From NCBI GenBank assembly GCA_949739095.1, contig CATIYX010000070.1, forward strand, positions 1 through 5,579: a DNA stretch of 5,579 nt. Reading direction: 5' to 3'. A program made the position numbers and the translations under genes. This DNA comes from an uncultured Clostridia bacterium. GTDB lineage: Bacteria; Bacillota; Clostridia; RUG12999. The notes under the pieces were generated by a model, which was not told where the DNA came from, did no database searches, and was given only the letters and a program-made list of their open reading frames with translations. Positions 5,530 to 5,579 of the stretch are shown piece after piece (positions within the stretch are counted from its first letter, which is position 1; every line of letters starts with the position of its first letter).

Positions 5530-5579
5530 TTATTTAAATTTTCTTTTTCTTGCCGCTTCGGATTTCTTTTTCCGTTTTA
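5530..5579 (-). CDS. rpsU: Ribosomal protein S21, 3' end only
   Basis: Only the last codons of a minus-strand gene are in the window; the start lies beyond base 5579. They read KRKKKSEAARKRKFK followed by TAA at 5530-5532. This is the basic C-terminal tail of ribosomal protein S21, a small-subunit protein that helps 16S rRNA contact mRNA at initiation. The identification rests on about 15 residues, but the following yqeY gene in the same direction is the classic Firmicute neighbour. Confidence 0.88.
   Translation of the reverse strand, partial: KRKKKSEAARKRKFK

Overview
The window reads as the chromosome of an endospore-forming, AT-leaning Firmicute, most likely a member of the Clostridia. 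The grounds are three sporulation genes (yqfC, yqfD, ylbJ), an HPr with both the PTS histidine and the regulatory serine, the Firmicute-type rpsU-yqeY pair, and strong AGGAGG-type ribosome binding sites. I cannot name the genus. All genes lie on the minus strand except ylbJ.

Read in the minus direction from the right edge: the last codons of rpsU (ribosomal protein S21) are followed 11 nt later by yqeY (GatB/YqeY-domain protein). A 14-bp terminator-type hairpin comes next, then yqeG (HAD-family phosphatase) and an ATP-grasp ligase of the RimK type. The last two are joined by a 4-nt ATGA overlap. An AT-rich gap follows, holding an excellent sigma-A promoter (TTGACT-17-TATAAT) for a monocistronic HPr gene. 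HPr ends at a perfect 21-bp bidirectional terminator that it shares with the convergent ylbJ.

The sporulation block lies at 134-2961. ylbJ (plus) and yqfC-yqfD (minus) diverge from a 155-bp intergenic region. That region holds two candidate sigma-E promoters, back to back and apparently sharing one -35 segment, next to overlapping inverted repeats. From B. subtilis knowledge all three genes belong to mother-cell (sigma-E) expression, so a shared divergent control region makes sense. Relative to the Bacillus order as I recall it (rpsU-yqeY-yqfA-yqfB-yqfC-yqfD-phoH), the segment between yqeY and yqfC is occupied here by a different set of genes.

The left end (1-133) has no gene. It holds the least explained sequence of the window: a compact element of about 110 bp with 10-bp terminal inverted repeats, two strong internal hairpins that allow alternative folds, and an imperfect 21-bp direct repeat that reaches into the 3' end of yqfD. 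It may be a MITE-like repeat or a structured RNA. Apart from it, the window is ordinary core and sporulation content, and I see no clear new multi-gene system.
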